From: Turnera subulata
Taxonomy: Eukaryota; Streptophyta; Magnoliopsida; Malpighiales; Passifloraceae
DNA: 64,000 nucleotides
Direction of reading: 5' to 3'
Assembly: GCA_028386065.3 (NCBI GenBank)
Contig: JAKUCV010006170.1
Span: forward strand, 62,001-126,000
In this document: piece by piece, positions 1-10,256 of the stretch
Layout of the letters: the number at the start of each line of letters is the position of its first letter
Position numbering within the stretch: position 1 is the stretch's first letter
Notes under the pieces: generated by a model
Told to the model about the DNA's origin: nothing
Databases searched by the model: none
Seen by the model: the letters and a program-made list of their open reading frames with translations, nothing else
Program-made: the position numbers and the translations under genes

Positions 1-2508
1 TATCTCCAATGGTATGAAATTAACATAGCCAACGTATAGCATAAAATATTCGTACGAATTTGTAATTGTAATATTTATAATTAAATATCTACGTATATAA
101 TCATAAGTACATGTATACATAAAACTATAATTGTTAAGTAAAGAAATAGTCTAGCAATATCTAAGCCGGTGTAATAGCTGTAATACCTTATACGGTATAT
201 ATATGTATATACTTATATAAGATTAAAATCAGTAATTAAATTAAGGTGTAGATCTAATATTATTTTAGCTTAAGATTACGGAAATGAATATAATAGAAAT
301 ATATATACATGTCTAGGCCTTTTATAACATAAATTCAATTAAACATAATTAAGGAAATTTGGAAATTAAACTCGGTAGGCCTTCACGAACTTTTAGCCCA
401 ACTGAGGATAAATCTAATATCATCAAAATTTCGAAAATTAAATAAGAGACATAATTAAAATAAATAAACGATATGGGCCTTTTATTAACTAGCCCAATTA
501 AAATCAAAAATTAAATTTCAATTTGCCTTTTACGAGCCCAGGTAAACATAAATAAAATTAAAACGGGAATTTAAATACTATGGGAATTTTTAATAGCCCA
601 ATCGGAAAATTGAGCATAAAGTAAATAAATGCATAAAGAAAATAAATAAAAAGCATAAATGAAATAAACAAAAGACATAAATTAAATAAAGCAGAATTAA
701 TTATATAAAGCATAAATAAAATAAATAAAATTATAGGTTATTATTAACTAACTTAATTAACCGTTTAATTTAATCGTCGTTTTATGTCCGAGTCCGTTTA
801 ATATCGTTCGGGTTCGTTAGGATGCATATGGATGGTCCAAGGCTCGGGTTTTACCCACAGTCTGTTTTCCGAGCTCGCCGGAAAATACCCGAGACTGCCG
901 GAACCTCGCCGGATTCCGGCGGTACTGTTCACGCAGTTCATAAAACCCCATGGTCCTCAACTCCGCCCGTCAAGCATCAACGCACCCAAGCCACCTAGCT
1001 GAACCACTGTCCAATCCACCCACCAACACCATCACCATACCCACGGCCACCCACCGGCGACCAGCAACATCCACCACCCACAACCATAGAACCATCATCA
1101 ACGACATTACAACAAATCCCAAATCCACACTCGATTCAAACAACATGAAGCCAAGCACAGAACCAAGATCAATTAGTCCAAACCGACAGAAACCCGTTTG
1201 AAGAAAGAAAGAAACAGTGGAATTGAGAGAGGGTCATCGCTGGGTCTTACCCACACGACCACGCAGCGGCGAAGATCAGAAGTGAGAGCGGCGGCGGTTC
1301 GTGCTGCTGCGACGAGGCGAGAAGACGTTGGTCACGGCGTCGGCGCTGGCTGCAGAGGAGGAGACGGCGGACGCGAGCAGAGGCAAGGCGAGTGTTTCGT
1401 CGAGTTCGGACTTGGGTCGGTGTCGCGACTCCGTCTGCTGGTGGCGACGATCCAAGGTGGCGGCGGCTTCGGTGGTGGTAAGGGGGAAGAAGGGAGTTGA
1501 GGCGGCGGCGATGTCTGGTTGAGGAGAGAAGTGGCGGTGCTCTGGTGCGGTAGAGGGAGGATGGGTATGGGCGGCTGGCAGCTGGTGGTTTTTAGGTGAG
1601 AGGAAGAAGGGAAAGGAGGTGGAGATGGTGGCTCGGGTTGTTGGTGGCAGTGAGGAAGAAGGAAGAAGAAGGAAAAGGAGGAGGAGATGGCGGCAGCAGG
1701 GGAAGAAAAGAGAATGGAGGAGAGGGTGCAGAGGAAGGGTGTGTGAACCGGGAGGAGGAGAAGAGAAAATAAAAAAAAAGGAAGGGGAAAGAAGACAGGG
1801 AAGAAAAGAGGGAAAAGAAAGGGGTAGGGCCGGATGAAGAAAAAAAAATGGGGCGGCGGAAGAAGGAAAGAAAAAGAGAGAAAAGAAAGGAGAAAAGAAA
1901 AGAGAGAAGAGTGGCCACGTGGCAAGCCACGATTGGCCGGACCGGATTTTTATGTCGGGATAACGTGATCGCAGGGCTACTCTCGTCTTTTCGAATTTCC
2001 GTCCCGAGTCCAAAAATATGACTTGGGCTCGGAAAATCCGATTAATACCCCTGAGCGTCGTCCAAGTCTCGGAATTGAAAACCGAGGCTCGGTTAACGAA
2101 AGACACTCCAAAACGAGTATCTGTCGAAACTACATTAAACCTTGTTTAACATTTTAACTCAATCTTTGTAAAACATATGCATTATTAACAGTTTATTCAA
2201 ATTCTTTAAAATTCAAGATAAAGTCCAAAGATGAATTTTTCTTTTCAAATTCTATTTGGTAAATTATCGCAACATAAATATCTTAGAAAAAATTAATGAT
2301 AATATTACTACTAATATTGATTAGGAAAATAATAATAATGATGGTAGCAATAATAATAATTTGAGAGTAGTAAAAATTAATAGTGAAAATAGTGATAAAT
2401 GGCTCGGATTGGTAAAATTCTTGATTAACTGCGATAAAATTTTATTAACCACCGTAAAAGTTAAAAGAACTTGGTAAAAATGACGAAAATTTTACCCGGG
2501 TCGTTACA
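1..2508 (-). mobile_element. Gypsy (Tekay/Del-like) 3' LTR, family A, cut by the window edge
   Basis: Read on the minus strand this LTR starts with TGTAACGACCCGGGTAAAAT at 2508 and runs leftwards off the window. It is directly preceded by a polypurine tract (AAGGAGGGTAGAA in minus sense, 2509-2521), the usual plant chromovirus junction. It aligns by eye with the complete solo LTR at 41723-46248: the same AT-rich distal part, GC-rich middle (about 800-1560) and purine-rich plus strand (about 1660-1910). The ORFs of up to 276 codons on the minus strand here are low-complexity Ser/Phe/Pro runs, not genes. The lineage assignment is inferred from the LTR and tract sequence only. Confidence 0.8.
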
Positions 2509-2906
2509 TTCTACCCTCCTTAAAAAGAGGTTCGTCCCCGAAATTTCCGTTTAGGAGAAAAATCATCAACGCTTAAAAATTTCAAGGTTAGTTATGCCAT
2601 TTTCCCAAAAACTTGTCATTTTCAAACTTGTAGATTTCCATCAACTTATTATTCAAAAACTTCTGATTATCAATACAACAACACAATTAAGCAACGAAAT
2701 ATGGATAGCCAGATGTATAATATGTATTTTATGAGAAGGAAACTCACATGAAGATGTGCTGGGGCAGGCTGGCGTCCCTCGACTGGATCCATAATGCACT
2801 AACTATATGGATATGCATGCAATCACGAAAAACATGTGGAGCGAGCTATGCACAACAAACAAGCACAACAAACATCAAGGACCTACCGCCCGCTTCGCTA
2901 CCAAAA
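2509..2906 (-). mobile_element. Collapsed interior of the family A gypsy element
   Basis: This 398-bp interior lies between the 3' LTR (ends 2508) and a remnant of the 5' LTR (starts 2907). In minus sense it begins with a priming-site-like TTTTGGTAGCGAAGC right after the LTR end. It then has a candidate gag start (ATGGATCCAGTCGAGG, minus sense, near 2794), and ends with the pol 3' tail containing TTCGGGGACGAACC and the polypurine tract. Protease, RT, RNase H and integrase are all absent, so the element is a deletion derivative. The priming site only partly matches the initiator tRNA-Met type (TGGTATCAGAGC), so the primer is uncertain. Confidence 0.65.
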
Positions 2907-3063
2907 TGAAACACCCCGACCCAAATTTACTCATCAAACAGTAATTACCAATCAACAGTGCCGACACGTGGCACATACAGTAAATACAACAGGAAACCGG
3001 CCCAATGGCCCAATGATAACATCAATCACCCGACCTCGGGTACAATAAAAATAATAGCACAGT
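2907..3063 (-). mobile_element. 5' LTR remnant of family A, right part displaced to 6339-6715
   Basis: This begins TGAAACACCCCGACCC and matches the start of the solo LTR at 41723, including the CAGTGCCGACACGTGGCAC stretch. It breaks off at ACAGT (3059-3063), where another element has inserted. The same LTR resumes after the second ACAGT at 6339-6343, and the sequence across the two breakpoints (GCACAGT then GGAAGC) matches GCACAGCGGAAGC in the intact LTR near 41876. This gives a direct view of the pre-insertion site. Confidence 0.7.
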
Positions 3064-3557
3064 TGTAACGTCCCGGCTTGTCGACTGTCACTATAGACCA
3101 ACACGGGACCTTTCCAACATGCTTTGTCCTCACTCGCACGTTTCCGGGGAGAACTTCCCAAGAGGTCACCCATCCTAGAATTGCTCCAAGTCAAGCACGT
3201 TTAACTTTGGAGTTTTTCTAGAATGAGCACCGAAAAGGTAGGTGCACCTTGTTGATATAGTTAGTACCCATCAATCCGTTTAAGCTATTCTCGATTGTGC
3301 AGTCCCATACCTGTACAACCTCGGAATCACTTCATTTGAGTTATTCTTGATTATACAGTCCCATACCCGTATAATTATGAAATCGCCCCAACTGTGCAGC
3401 CCCATCCCTACACAGTCTCAGGATCTCTCCTATTCTGGTGTGGATTCGGTTCATTCCTATGCCCCTCCGTCTAGAAGCCTGCCAGAAGCCGCTCCTTGTC
3501 CATGCTCATCCCGGCACCGGCGTACACTTCCCACCATCATAGACCCCGGGTGTCACA
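3064..3557 (-). mobile_element. Cassandra-like LTR carrying a 5S rRNA-derived segment
   Basis: In minus sense it starts TGTGACACCCGGGG at 3557 and ends CCGGGACGTTACA at 3064. The central portion (3151-3217) is clearly 5S-derived. Cassandra is a terminal-repeat retrotransposon in miniature of vascular plants, defined by 5S sequence with Pol III boxes inside its LTR. The length here is somewhat longer than the few hundred bases I associate with the family, so I call it Cassandra-like. Its partner LTR is missing; the other end of the insertion is a gypsy LTR instead. Confidence 0.75.
3151..3217 (-). promoter_or_regulatory. 5S rRNA-like internal Pol III control region
   Basis: The minus-strand sequence follows plant 5S rRNA through AGTTAAACGTGCTTGACTT (box A region; 5S has AGTTAAGCGTGCTTGGGC), CTAGGATGGGTGACC (intermediate element) and CTTGGGAAGTTCTC (box C; 5S has CCTGGGAAGTCCTC). 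The 5' third of 5S is not preserved and the CGAGAGTAGTA stretch is diverged, so this is not a ribosomal 5S gene. In Cassandra-type LTRs such boxes are known to support Pol III transcription; activity of this copy is inferred. Confidence 0.8.
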
Positions 3558-3633
3558 GGCCCACCAGCTTTCGCTAGGTTCGTCCCCGAACCCTGCACCG
3601 TACTATTGGAGTTTTGGAGCTCCGCTACCAAAA
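3558..3633 (-). mobile_element. Interior of the mosaic element with priming-site and polypurine-like ends
   Basis: In minus sense it opens with TTTTGGTAGCGGAGCTCC next to the gypsy LTR end and closes with GAAAGCTGGTGGGCC next to the 5S LTR start. The opening nearly matches the priming site of the family A element (TTTTGGTAGCGAAGC). The stretch TTCGGGGACGAACCT also appears in the pol tail of that element. The whole reverse-transcription signalling interior therefore looks chromovirus-derived. It has no coding capacity. Confidence 0.6.
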
Positions 3634-6338
3634 TGAAGCGCCCCGACCCGTATTTACCATACACAGTAAACACGTGCCGAAACTATTCATATTGATGGTA
3701 CAGACAGTACATTGCAGTCAAAATACTACAAGGTAAATCCAAATACAGCAAAAGTAAAAGCAACATCTGTCACCCACACTCGGGGACCATTATTTAAACC
3801 ACACTCAAAGCTCAACAAAGCAGCACAATCCAGTATATCAACATCATAAGCAATATAGGGAAGCAGCAACACAGCAACATGTATGACACAATAGCGGAAG
3901 ACTTATATGCACATGCAGCGGAGGTATGGATCCGGAGTCAAGTGGAGAAGAAAGCAGTAGCCATCGTACGCCGTACCTGAACTACGAAGCAACTAAACCT
4001 ACGGGATGAAACCCCGCAGGCGAGGGGTGAGTCCGAAGTGCTCACCGACAAAGGACAAACAGAGATATGTAATCAACCATAATGCTTTCGAAGTAAACAC
4101 AGACAATCACAACACAAAGATACTGCTAACTACAACTGAGCCAAGACCAAAAGAATGCTTATTATTATTATTACCAGTTTTATCTTCCGGGCCCCGTCAC
4201 TGGACAAGCTAGGGTCGTACCTGGTTATCAACTAATTCCGGATGTCAGGCCAAATCACAATCCGGGATCAACATCCCAATATCAACAATCCGGGATCAAC
4301 ATCCCAATATCAACAAATCCGGGATCAACATCCCAATGACAACATCATCCGGGATCAACATCCCCAACAACCAACCAAACCGGCCATGACACCACAGAAC
4401 TAGCCTCTAACCATCTAGTCGTACCACTACTTTCCACGTGACAATTAAATCATCATCTCAAATTCAAACCAGTTTCGTTTCTCTATCCTCAATTAACCAT
4501 CTTTCCATTATTTCAGATTATTCCACAGACTCAATCTCTTATCATAATCTCATATCACTAATTATTCAAAATTATCAGTTCAACATTATTTCCAACACAA
4601 TATACACAAGTCTACCACAATCCAACAACAGCATCAACAATTCCACAGCAATCAAGTAACAATAAATAATCATTTCAGCAGTTCAATCAAACAACAAAAT
4701 ACACACACAGCATTACGGGCACATATCAAGGGTTATCCATCCTCACCTTAGCCGACTATCAAGTTTGGAAATGCCCCACAGACTCCAAGTCCGGTTCCTC
4801 GGGTATCTGCTCGTTATCAACTCCTATATCAAACAAATAATATGCACATATAAGTAATATGCAAATGTCATGCTACTACTGTAAACCGAAAAATAAATAC
4901 TATCTCGTCTCGGTCCTCCCCGGTTAATTTCTATTATCGTCATAATTCACCATTTATTTTCAAGTGTCAAAAATTATACCATACTTATACTTATACCTAT
5001 ACCCGGATACTATTCTAGTACAATACCTACTTTGATAATACCCTTTCCAAAATTATTTTTCAAAATAATTATTATGCCATATATAGCATATTTTCCCCAA
5101 AAATATTATTTCCAAAAATATAAACCTTTTTCCATAATTATTTTTCCATAATGATATATACCATAAAATATTTTCCCAAAATTAATTATTTTTTTGCATT
5201 ATATTTTCCTTTTTTTCAGAATTTCTTTTCTTCTTTTTTTTTTTAATTTCGGACTGGGCTGGACTTTGTAACCCATGGCCAACCCAGATGCAAGGCCCAT
5301 GGCTACAAGCCCAGCTCCATGGTCCAAAATAGGTGACAAGAACCCAGGCCCGCTGGTCCCTAGCCCATCAGCAGCACAGCCCAGGCGCGCGTCCAGGTCG
5401 ACCCGACCCAGAGCCATGGCCCGACGTGTGAGATGGGTCGACACCACACATCTGGGTTGTCCTCAACCCGTGGATGGCTCACCTCGGGTCTCTTCGAGCG
5501 GCGACGAACGGCAGCGCAGCGAGCGGCGGATGGCGAGGCGTCGGCGACGCGAAAGAGGAGAAGGCGCAGCGTTGTTGCGGTGGTCGACGCAAGCAAGAGG
5601 AGGGGCTGCCTGTCGGGTCGGTGGCCACTGATGGCGCGTCTGCCGGCGAAATAGGGAGGCGAGGGTGGCGTCAAGACGGCGACGGCGAGAGGGAGGCGAT
5701 GGTGAGGACGGTGTCACGTGCGGCGGCGTAGTTCACTCCCTCGTGAACAGTAGCAGAAGGGTGAGGAAGAAGGAAAGGTGGCGGTGGTGAAGAGATGGTG
5801 ACGTGGCAGATTTTGATTGGTGGTGGTGTGTGTTTGTTATTATTTTTCCTGGTTTTGTTTTGTGAAGGGAGGAGAAGTTTTGGTTGCTGGCAGTGTGTTT
5901 TCGAGCTTGGTGAGTTGCAGAGGAAGAGTTAAGGCAGGAGAATGTAGTGCAGAATAATTGTTAAGCACGGGCAGGGTACTGGTGTTTCACGGATTTCACT
6001 CACATGCAACACAGTGGTGGCGGCTGCTTCATTACTATGCAGCATGTGAAGTGTGTCCCGTCCGGACCAGAAAATAACTAATGTACCCCTGTACCTTTAT
6101 TTCTGGTCCGATAATTCGGGGATAGACCTGACTTTTCTGAAGATTCCTGGACCCGAAAAATTCCAACGTGGTCCGGAAAATCCGCAGAAAAATCCCGAAC
6201 GTGGGACAGGGCTCGGTTTCAAAATCCGATGCACGAAATTCCATAAATTAATTACCCAAGATTAATTTTTATGGTAAATAACTGTAAAATAAATTTTACG
6301 GTGACGGTAAAAACGTAAAAATTACCCGGGCTGTTACA
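3634..6338 (-). mobile_element. Gypsy family B LTR inside the mosaic element
   Basis: In minus sense it runs from TGTAACAGCCCGGGTAAT at 6338 to a terminus reading CGGGGCGCTTCA at 3634. It is 2705 bp, about the same as the solo LTR at 33319-39717 once that copy's nested insert is removed (2721 bp). Shared landmarks are the CTCACCCCTCGCCTGCGGGG block (plus-strand 4016-4035, reversed), the GGGATCAACATCCC hairpin array at 4261-4365, and a GC-rich block at about 5380-5740. ORFs in the GC-rich block are arginine-rich chance ORFs. Confidence 0.7.
4261..4365. repeat. Four-unit tandem array of GGGAT-N4-ATCCC mini-hairpins
   Basis: Four copies of CCGGGATCAACATCCC are spaced about 28-32 bp apart by AT-rich linkers (AATATCAACAA and variants). 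Each copy can fold as a 5-6 bp stem with a CAAC loop. Equivalent arrays occur at the same relative place in the other giant LTRs (37371-37475, 38875-39215, 42758-42801). Confidence 0.8.
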
Positions 6339-6715
6339 ACAGTGGAAGCAATTTTAATAGTCACAGCATAAGCATGAATCGACTCGATGCAAAACTATGG
6401 ATCCAGATCCGTCGAAGGAGATGTCGCAGTCTGCCATGATGCATACCTGCACAAAGAACAACGTAGCATGCCGATGGGGCAGGTGAGGGGTGAGATTCTC
6501 CATAATCTCATCGACACATAACCCATGATTAACATAGCAGATACTTAACAGTTAAGCACATCAATACGGCATACAAGTAGTGAACAGAACACTGAACAAA
6601 TACAGTCATAAAGAACATTGCGGACTATGCAAATGTCCATCCCATCGACTATGCAATGCACTGACCACCCAACACCTCGCAGACTGTACAATACTCTAGT
6701 GCCCGACCAGGACAC
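6339..6715 (-). mobile_element. Displaced remainder of the family A 5' LTR
   Basis: Starting with the TSD copy ACAGT, this continues the LTR interrupted at 3063. The GGAAGC start, the GGATCC landmark and the block CAGGTGAGGGGTGAGA parallel 41880-42015 of the intact family A LTR. Resemblance fades near 6715, so the 5' LTR is truncated and the element has lost its outer right end. Confidence 0.55.
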
Positions 6716-8021
6716 CTCAACTCACCTAAAAAAATAGGAATAAAGATATCTTGAACTTTGTTTTTGTACGATTTACCCGCCCGAACTAAAGATTTAACCA
6801 CCTAAACTAAAAAAAATATGAATATGGGTACCTCAAACTTTGTTTTTGTAAGATTTAACCCTTTCCACCCACAAATTCACAAATTTTTAATATTATTCTC
6901 TTTTTTCTTCTCCTATTTTCTTTTTGATCCGATTTAAAAATCCAATAAAAATAAAATACTTATTTGAAGAAAAAAAAAGAAAAGTGAATTGTTGCCAAGT
7001 TTTCTGGCAGTGCATTAATTATGAGATGGACATGAGGGGGCCCTCCCGTCTCCCTCTACCAGCAGACAGTTCCCGAGATGGACATGAATGTTTCAATAAC
7101 AAAGACACAGTAAGGATATTAAAATTAAGAATGTCACAAATCAAGGAAACAAATTTATGTAACAGTGGGGTAAATTTTTGTGGTTGATTAATTTTGGAAA
7201 GTCTCAATTATTTTTTGCCGATAGAGAGTATCAATTCTAGCCAGTCTTCCACCATGAGGATTGATTGACATGATGCAGTGGGGGGTAAGATATGCACGGA
7301 ACTCTCCCATTTTGAGAGAACAGAGAGTGGCCACTTATTTTCACTTACTATTGATTGATGTTACCAATAGGATAACTTGTACCGCTAACAAGGTTTAAAT
7401 GATTGCCAGGAAAATATTAGAGGAAGATACTGAAGCCCACATCAAAACATGTCTCTTATTTATTCGAATCAATGCATGTTTTCTCTTGGGAGGTGCTGAT
7501 GAGAAATACAATATTAAAAATTACTTTACACACAAATCAACTAGACCCATCAACAAAATCAAATTTTAGTGACTTGAGTTTTTCTGCATTGTTTAGGGGA
7601 ATTCTATCAATCTAATAATTCAGATTAGGGAAGCGCTTCGAATATGGTTTTCATTCTGTTTCAATAATGATCATCGATTACTATCAAAAAAAGATTAGGG
7701 ATGCGTTATGATCATTTGGTGCTTTTTAACTCCATGAATATGCTTTAAGTTCTTGTCACCGATTCTTTCTTTCCTCCCGCAATACTTTTGGCGAGGTTGA
7801 TTTGGAGTTGGAGGGATCAATTTAGACTTGAATTTGATTCACATTTATGTTAAGTAAGGATTACAATTGGGATTTTTAGGAGATTAGAACCTTTCTTCTG
7901 GTTTTAACATGTGTTTAAATCCCTTTTATCTTGATTCGATAATCTTCCATTTGATATCTAATTGTTAATCGTTTAGATCTACATTTCCTTCTTTGTAATT
8001 GGTTGGTGCCTCAGGTTAATT
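6716..8021. other. AT-rich spacer with a short imperfect tandem duplication
   Basis: No gene is recognised. An imperfect duplication of about 73 bp spans 6726-6865; both units contain AACTTTGTTTTTGTA followed by GATTTA. The rest is AT-rich sequence with only short chance ORFs. It may hold decayed repeat sequence. Confidence 0.4.
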
Positions 8022-8690
8022 ATGGCTCATCTTGAGCTTGCTCTCACGGCAACCAATCTTAATGAAGTTGTCTCTTGTCCAACACTAGAAATTGCCCAGA
8101 TCTCAAAGAAATGCCTTCTAGGCAAAATTGTGACTGACAAGCATTAGTTAGGGTTTTCTCGAGGCTTTTATGCAGAGGTGGTGGACGGATATTAGACCCT
8201 TTGAAATAAGAAGGCAAGGAGCAAACACTTTTATCCTCCAATTAGAGAGAGAAAAAGAAAAGTAGAAGGTGGTTGCTAGAACTCCATAGTTCATTTCAAA
8301 TTGCCACTTTATCCTTAAAAAGTGGTTACCACACCTTTCTTGGGAACAAGTAGATTTGGGTAAGTCTTGTTCTTAGATACAGGTACATGGGCTACCCTTG
8401 GAGCACATGAATGAGGAGAACGCACGTCTCATCGGAGATGCTTTTGCTGGGTTATTAGTGTGGCAAATCTCGGTGGGAAAAGTGCTAACCCCAAGAGCAA
8501 CATCCTTTTGAAAGTTGCGTTATGGGTGACAAACCCCTTCTTACGGGATTTCACACAACAACATCTAGAAGTATAAAACCATGGGTGAGATTCCAATATG
8601 AGTTGATGCTTGAATTATACTGGTTGTGTGGTAGGTTGGGCCGTGCAATGGCTAGATGCCCCTTTAAGGGTCCAAATGGTAGGATGCCAA
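8022..8690 (+). pseudogene. Dead DUF4283/zinc-knuckle ORF (LINE ORF1 type)
   Basis: An ATG at 8022 opens MAHLELALTATNLNEV, followed by KKCLLGKIVTDK, which fits the start of a plant DUF4283 domain. After frameshifts and stops, another frame reads GLPLEHMNEENARLIGDAFAG and later KPWVRFQYELM, both standard DUF4283 family features. The CCHC knuckle is ruined: the expected C-x2-C-x4-H-x4-C reads Y-x2-C-x4-R-x4-C in YWLCGRLGRAMARC (about 8620-8665). These proteins bind nucleic acid in plant LINEs, though single-copy relatives exist. A nonfunctional relic is the best call. Confidence 0.65.
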
Positions 8691-9099
8691 TAAATGATAT
8701 CTCACAGAAGGGATATGGACGGCGGCTATCGTTCAACTAAACGACACAGAATATGTGTTTCATAGCCGGATAGTATGCATTTACCTTATGTTCATTCAAC
8801 CAAAACAAGGAAGTGTATATGAGTGTATGTGAAAGTGTGCATGTTATAATGAAACGTTGTGCGGAAAAGTAAATGGTAGGATGCCAATAAATGATATCTC
8901 AAAGAAGGGATATGGACTGCGACCATCGTTCAACTAAACGACACGGACGGTATTGAATTCCAAATTTAATATGTGTTTTATAGCCAGATTGTATGCATTT
9001 ACCTTATGTTCTTTCAACCAAAACAAGGAAGTGTATATGATATATGTTGTGTGTGTGAAAGTGTGCATGTTATAATGAAACGTAGTGCGGAAAAGTAAA
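8674..9099. repeat. Direct tandem duplication, about 197-bp unit
   Basis: Copy 1 starts at 8674 and copy 2 at 8871, both with AAATGGTAGGATGCCAATAA. Both run through CGTTCAACTAAACGACAC, ATTTACCTTATGTTC and GTGCGGAAAAGTAAA. Copy 2 carries extra sequence (GGTATTGAATTCC and a GT-rich stretch), making it about 30 bp longer. The start of copy 1 overlaps the tail of the dead DUF4283 ORF. Confidence 0.8.
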
Positions 9100-9787
9100 A
9101 CATTTTGATATTGCGCCTCTTCCACTTGAGACTGCCTACGTACCCCGAACAGTGGGTTCAAAGCGCTCGCACGTAGTTCTTCTAATGGGGATCCCCGAGG
9201 CTAACCTAGGTCTTCTTCTGGAATTGGCCCAAATCCTCACATAAACGAACTTTTATGCCCCGTGCTACAACTAAGGACTTAGTTTTCTCAAAACACTTCG
9301 CTAAGTGCAAGCAATTACATTTTCTCAGGAAATGTCAATATTCTCTTTTAGGGACAAATGCATTTAGCAAAACACAATTGGGCATTAAAAAAAATTTTAA
9401 AGCAAACTTATGTCATTTTTATGAAAAGATGCAATTTTGTACATAAAACTCATGTATACAATTTTTAAAGTATATAAATGAGTGAATTTCAAAACATACA
9501 ATGCATTAGCTGAAAATTATTTTAATGTCGAAAACAAAAGGTTAATTGGCGTCAAAGGATTCATTTTAGTCTTTCAAATTACTTCAAAAAGATGATCTTT
9601 ACAAAAAAAACATTTAGTGTTCATAAAACATAGATAAGATACTCTGACACTACTATTTCTCTGGTTGCTATACTGTGAGTATTAATGGCTGACATTTTTT
9701 TAGATCAAAGACACCACAACAAAGTGAGTTGCTCTATGTGATGTCAAAGGATTCTTGGCTTATAATATGGAAACTCCATATCCCTCC
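9100..9787. other. Non-coding spacer, possibly old LTR debris
   Basis: No gene is seen. The stretch TTGAGACTGCCTACGTACCCC and the following GCTCGCACGTAGTTC (9126-9178) resemble sequence common in plant gypsy LTRs, but I cannot define element ends. The remainder is AT-rich with no long ORF. Confidence 0.3.
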
Positions 9788-9796
9788 AAAAAGTTC

Positions 9797-10256
9797 GGGT
9801 TTTCGGGTTTTTTGGGCCCCCGTGTTTAGTGGTTTGGCCAATTTGGTACCCCGATATTTTTTTGGCCGGGTATATACCCCGAGATTGCATAGGCAGGCCA
9901 AACGTATACCCCTAGTCAGGCACCTGCTGACGTGGAGGCTGCCCGGGTATTTGCGTGTGTTACTGTAGCAAAACGACGTCGTTTTAAGTGAGAAAACGAC
10001 ACCGTTTCATGCCACGTCGGACACAGGTGGCTTAGTGGGGCCCACTTCACTCATAGCCAATCCTCTAAAATGACGTCGTTTTGCTACAGTAACACGCACA
10101 AATACCCCGGGCAGCCTCCACGTCAGCAGGTGCCTGACCGGGGGTATACGTTTGGCCTGCCCATGCAATCTCGGGGTATATGCCCGGCCAAAAAAAATAT
10201 CGGGATACCAAATTGGCCAAACCACTAAACATAGGGGCCAAAAAACCCGAAAACCC
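9797..10256. mobile_element. Mutator-type MITE with ~190-bp terminal inverted repeats and 9-bp TSD
   Basis: The 460-bp element starts GGGTTTTCGGGTTTTTTGG and ends with its inverse. The 9-bp TSD AAAAAGTTC is perfect (9788-9796 and 10257-10265). The arms pair from 9797 to about 9985 and from about 10069 to 10256, with only scattered mismatches. The central spacer is about 80 bp. It has no transposase ORF. Long TIRs plus a 9-bp TSD are characteristic of the Mutator superfamily. The inner arm ends contain the palindrome AACGACGTCGTT. Confidence 0.9.

Larger units (their letters stand above)
3064..6338 (-). mobile_element. Mosaic LTR element: 5S (Cassandra-like) LTR at one end, gypsy family B LTR at the other
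   Basis: The unit is 3275 bp, begins TGTAACG, ends TTACA, and is flanked by perfect 5-bp TSDs ACAGT (3059-3063 and 6339-6343). In minus sense the order is a family B gypsy LTR (6338 to 3634), a 76-bp interior (3633-3558) and a 494-bp LTR with a 5S-like segment (3557 to 3064). The two LTRs are unrelated by eye, yet one TSD encloses both. It sits inside an older family A LTR whose uninterrupted sequence can be read from another copy, which supports a single insertion. How it formed is unknown; template switching or later exchange are options. Confidence 0.7.

Noticed and set aside
1276..2106. 276-codon minus-strand ORF (and similar ORFs at 34762-35493, 35058-35666, 45004-45741)
   Set aside because: They coincide with purine/pyrimidine-biased and GC-rich tracts of the giant LTRs, are open in several frames at once and encode Ser/Phe/Pro or Arg low-complexity text. 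Base composition explains them.
3151..3217. A genuine 5S rRNA gene
   Set aside because: Only the internal control region is conserved; the 5' third is absent and the segment lies within an LTR with TG/CA ends.
4261..4365. CRISPR array
   Set aside because: The repeats are short hairpins with similar AT-rich linkers rather than unique spacers, occur at the same place in several LTR copies, and the genome is a plant nuclear genome.
9797..10256. Two separate inverted duplications or a microRNA gene
   Set aside because: The perfect 9-bp TSD and matching termini show one Mutator-type MITE; a miRNA role is possible but nothing in the sequence demands it.
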